From positions 1 through 9,665 of the forward strand of contig JAFGSO010000499.1 of assembly GCA_016934605.1 (NCBI GenBank): 9,665 nt of DNA, written 5' to 3'. The stretch's first letter is position 1, and every line of letters begins with the position of its first letter. Position numbers and translations under genes: made by a program. Positions 7,158-9,665 of the stretch are shown here, piece after piece. Below the pieces are notes generated by a model. It was not told the DNA's origin. It was given only the letters and a program-made list of their open reading frames with translations, and did not search any database. The stretch is from Calditrichota bacterium. GTDB lineage: Bacteria > Calditrichota > Calditrichia > RBG-13-44-9.

Positions 7158-8483
7158 ATGCGCGATCTCCAGAGTGAAGCAATCAGTATAATCATGGCCG
7201 GAATAGATGCGGTAAAGCCGGATGTGGTTATCCGGAAAAAACTCTCGGTGAGCAACAATATTCTCAGCATTGGATCCGAACATTTTGATCTCGAACAGTA
7301 TCGTCGGATCTATGTTATCGGGGCCGGCAAGGCATCTGCCCTGATGGCTCGAGAAATAGAGAATATGCTGGCCGAGAAAATTTTTTACGGGGTAGTGAGT
7401 GTTAAATACGGACACAGTGTTCCCTGCCGCAAAATAAGGATTCTGGAAGCCGGGCATCCGGTATTGGATGAAAACGGCCTGTCGGCCACATCTCAAATTC
7501 TTCAGGTGGCTGAAGATGCCGGAGAAAAAGATCTGATTATCTGTCTCCTTTCCGGGGGGGGATCTGCCCTGCTTGAAAAGATACCACCCGGCATACCTCT
7601 TGAAGCAGTCCAGAAGATGTTCAAAATGCTTCTGGGCAGCGGGGCAAATATTGAGCAGATAAATACAGTCCGCAAACACCTCTCCCTGGTAAAAGGCGGA
7701 CAGCTGGCACGTGCGGCATACCCGGCCGAGTGTGTCAGTCTGATCATTTCCGATGTGATCGGAGATCCTCTGGAATCGATTGCCTCTGGTCCAACCTCCC
7801 CGGATCCGGGCACTTTCCGGGATGCCTGGGAAGTTCTGGAAAGATTCGGAATTCATGATAATATTCCGGAAATATTGCGGCAGCATTTCAAGAGAGGTCT
7901 CGCCGGTGAAATTGCAGAAACACCCAAGCCCGGTGATTCTATTTTTCAGAAGGTTAAAAATATTATACTGGCCAATAATTTTGGGGCCCTGGAAGCAGCA
8001 CGGCAGAAAGCCCGAGAACTGGATTATAATGTGCTGGTTTTATCATCCCGTATTCAGGGGGAAGCCCGGGAGGTGGGAAAAGTACTGGCCGGCCTTGCCC
8101 AGGAGTTACTGGACAGTAATATTCCGCTTGCCAGACCGGCGTGTATTCTGCTGGGAGGAGAGACAACCGTTACCCTGCGGGGGGAGGGCAAAGGCGGACG
8201 AAATCAGGAGCTTGCCCTGTCAGCTTTTATTTCTATGGCCGGGGTGAAGGAACCTTATCTGATTCTCAGCTGCGGAACCGATGGTACTGATGGACCGACA
8301 GATGCCGCCGGAGGGATGGCCTTTCCCCAATTGTGGGAAGAAACAAATTCCCGGAATCTGGAGCCGGTGAAATTTTTGCAGGAAAATAATGCCTATCCTT
8401 TTTTGGAAAAAACCGGAGGTCTTATAAAAACCGGTCCCACCGGCACTAACGTTATGGACATCATGGCCATACTTGTTCCGTAA
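7158..8483 (+). CDS. Glycerate 2-kinase, MOFRL/DUF4147 family
   Basis: Phosphorylates D-glycerate with ATP, in this family giving 2-phosphoglycerate, which feeds lower glycolysis from serine, glyoxylate or sugar-acid breakdown. The 441-residue protein is full length for the family. The N-terminal domain has YVIGAGKAS (52-60, Lys58 the likely catalytic Lys), LLSGGGSALLE (130-140), INTVRKHLSLVKGG (168-181) and IISDVIGDPLESIASGPTSP (196-215). The C-terminal MOFRL domain has LGGETTVTL (332-340), GEGKGGRNQE (342-351, with a conserved Arg at 348) and CGTDGTDGPTDAAGG (372-386). An in-frame ATG at 7095 exists, but 7158 is preferred: AAAAGGG lies seven bases upstream, and MRDLQSEAISI is the usual family opening. 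It is transcribed alone, divergent from the ABC transporter and convergent with sppA. Confusion with the unrelated GlxK/GarK glycerate kinases is ruled out by the motifs. Confidence 0.9.
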   Translation: MRDLQSEAISIIMAGIDAVKPDVVIRKKLSVSNNILSIGSEHFDLEQYRRIYVIGAGKASALMAREIENMLAEKIFYGVVSVKYGHSVPCRKIRILEAGHPVLDENGLSATSQILQVAEDAGEKDLIICLLSGGGSALLEKIPPGIPLEAVQKMFKMLLGSGANIEQINTVRKHLSLVKGGQLARAAYPAECVSLIISDVIGDPLESIASGPTSPDPGTFRDAWEVLERFGIHDNIPEILRQHFKRGLAGEIAETPKPGDSIFQKVKNIILANNFGALEAARQKARELDYNVLVLSSRIQGEAREVGKVLAGLAQELLDSNIPLARPACILLGGETTVTLRGEGKGGRNQELALSAFISMAGVKEPYLILSCGTDGTDGPTDAAGGMAFPQLWEETNSRNLEPVKFLQENNAYPFLEKTGGLIKTGPTGTNVMDIMAILVP

Positions 8484-8579
8484 TGAAAAGACTGAGCGAA
8501 CCTGCGGATTCAAGGTCTGATCTTTTTCGGCAGCCCCAATTGATTCAAGATATTTTATTATCGCAAAATACCGAGACAT

Positions 8580-9665
8580 CTATTGATCGATCTCCGGATA
8601 GGTTCCGGGTATCATCATGGGCAGAGGTTCAGCCGGATGATCGGACACCATTTTCAGGTAACGATAGACAGAGGATGCCTCAACCGGAGATTCTGCCTGA
8701 CGAACTATCCCTTCCAGATTGATCAATCCCTTGTTTTCCGGATATTGAATAATTTCTATTTCATCCCCCGGTTTCAGGCCGGCAGCCTTTTCTGCCTCTT
8801 CCAGGGCATCCAGCAGATTTCCGATATTATCAATCAGTCCATTCTGGCGGCCATCCAATCCTGAATAAAATCTCCCCTGTGCAATACTTTTCACCTTTTC
8901 GGGTGCCATATTCCGTCCTTCTGCCACGATGCCGATGAAATTTTCATAATATTCCAGGATTATTTCTTCGACTCTTTTCTGTTCCTGTTTGTCAAGATTG
9001 CGTGAAGGAAGACGAAGTCCGGCCATTCCGATTCCATAACCCAGATCGGCATGGGCGCCACGTTTCACGAAATCGGAAGTCATTCCCAGTTTATCGCTGA
9101 AACCTTTGTCGTATACCCAACCGCCGATTACTCCGATGGATCCGGTGATGGTATTAGGTGCCGCCAGTATGCGGCTGCCGTACACCGATATCCAGTAACC
9201 ACCGGAACCTGCAACCTGTCCCTGAGTGACAATAACCGGCTTTTTCTTTCTGCATTCCCGAACAGCCTGAGCAACCACATCGCTGGCCATCCCGTCACCG
9301 CCGGGTGAGTCCACCCGGAAGACAACTGCTTTTACCTCATGGTCTTTCTCCAGTTTACGGAAGATTCTGTCCAGCCACCGGGCATGGATTCCTTCATCCA
9401 TGGCGCACTCACCCAATGCATAAACCACAGCAATTTTCGGTTTGAAGCCCCATTTCTGAAAAGGAAGAGCATTTTTCAGAAGTTTTGGCGAAGAGATAGT
9501 ACTCAGGTTCCTTCCAGAAAATTGTTCAATAATATTATCAGCATCAGTCCAGCGCCCCAGTGTGTCAATAAGTCCTTCTTTAATTGCTTGATTGGGTGTC
9601 AGGAAAACGACGGAATCGATGAGCCTGTCGAATTCATTCTCAGAAAATCCCCGGCTGCTGCAAAT
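8580..9665 (-). CDS. sppA: Signal peptide peptidase SppA, two-domain (67K) type, N-terminal part cut by the window edge
   Basis: Membrane-anchored serine protease that degrades leftover signal peptides. The frame is open to the right edge: 361 residues and the stop are visible, and the N terminus with its membrane anchor lies outside. Fragment residues 1-46 are the end of the first protease-fold domain (FLTPNQAIKEGLIDTLG at 21-37). The second domain starts near 77 (KIAVVYALGE), has RVDSPGGDG at about 117-125 and the nucleophile Ser154 in AGSGGYW (codon 9204-9206), then TITGSIGVIGG. It ends with FYSGLDGRQNGLIDNIG (266-282), which mirrors the end of the first domain and shows the duplication of the E. 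coli-type enzyme. In that enzyme the general-base Lys comes from the first domain; the matching residue would lie beyond the window. GTG at 9428 and later ATGs are internal, not starts. It ends 96 bp from the convergent glycerate kinase gene. Confidence 0.9.
   Translation of the reverse strand: MCSSRGFSENEFDRLIDSVVFLTPNQAIKEGLIDTLGRWTDADNIIEQFSGRNLSTISSPKLLKNALPFQKWGFKPKIAVVYALGECAMDEGIHARWLDRIFRKLEKDHEVKAVVFRVDSPGGDGMASDVVAQAVRECRKKKPVIVTQGQVAGSGGYWISVYGSRILAAPNTITGSIGVIGGWVYDKGFSDKLGMTSDFVKRGAHADLGYGIGMAGLRLPSRNLDKQEQKRVEEIILEYYENFIGIVAEGRNMAPEKVKSIAQGRFYSGLDGRQNGLIDNIGNLLDALEEAEKAAGLKPGDEIEIIQYPENKGLINLEGIVRQAESPVEASSVYRYLKMVSDHPAEPLPMMIPGTYPEIDQ

Noticed and set aside
7041..7886. Long 281-codon minus-strand frame opposite the glycerate kinase
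   Set aside because: The plus strand carries full family motifs across the same bases; the antisense protein is rich in Cys, His and Phe, with no recognisable domain.
8551..8570. TATTTT-N8-AAAATA hairpin in the convergent gap between glycerate kinase and sppA
   Set aside because: The stem is six A-T pairs with an 8-base loop and no T run on either strand; too weak to call a terminator.
8220..8579. Minus-strand 119-codon frame whose ATG directly follows the sppA stop (TAGATG)
   Set aside because: It runs antisense through the conserved C-terminal end of the glycerate kinase, and its residues look like a reverse-strand shadow.
8483..8722. Plus-strand 79-codon frame starting inside the glycerate kinase stop (TAATG)
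   Set aside because: The start-stop overlap looks like translational coupling, but there is no ribosome-binding site of note, most of the frame is antisense to the well-supported sppA, and the protein resembles nothing I recognise.
9428..9428. GTG at 9428 as the start of a short single-domain SppA
   Set aside because: The frame continues upstream without a stop to the window edge, and those 79 residues match the end of the first SppA domain.

Overview
The window looks like ordinary chromosomal DNA from an uncultured Gram-negative-type bacterium. It has a moderate GC content with AT-rich intergenic gaps and compact genes, and no phage, plasmid, CRISPR, tRNA or rRNA signals. A large YfhO-type membrane protein, a cytosolic type I asparaginase, a MOFRL-type glycerate 2-kinase, a two-domain SppA and the CACAGAGAA-type tandem repeat together suggest a Bacteroidota/FCB-like lineage (for example Neomarinimicrobiota or Calditrichota). 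That placement is an inference and is weak.

Layout from left to right. Positions 1-171 are non-coding: a 9-bp tandem repeat sits at 6-32 and a 15-bp palindrome at 72-86. Two minus-strand genes follow, read from 3710 down to 172: a zinc-ribbon SAM methyltransferase and then a YfhO-family polytopic membrane protein, 86 bp apart. They may form a small envelope or polysaccharide unit. A 121-bp divergent region (3711-3831) carries a good sigma70-type promoter for a small cupin gene on the plus strand (3832-4179). The cupin gene ends in a hairpin whose loop contains its own stop codon, and it converges on the minus-strand asparaginase gene ansA (4196-5200). Upstream of ansA on the same strand, 36 bp away, is an ABC exporter half-transporter (5237-6976) whose Walker B carries Asp instead of the catalytic Glu. 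A second divergent region (6977-7157) separates it from a plus-strand glycerate 2-kinase (7158-8483). Across a 96-bp convergent gap with no convincing terminator lies the minus-strand sppA (8580-9665), cut by the right edge of the window.

The genes do not form one pathway. There are two plausible co-directional pairs (methyltransferase then YfhO; ABC transporter then ansA) and single genes for metabolism (glycerate kinase) and membrane-protein quality control (SppA). I found no convincing undescribed system. The points most worth a second look are the ABC subunit, which looks like half of a heterodimer with no partner beside it, its apparent non-AUG start behind a perfect Shine-Dalgarno, and the repeat at the left edge.
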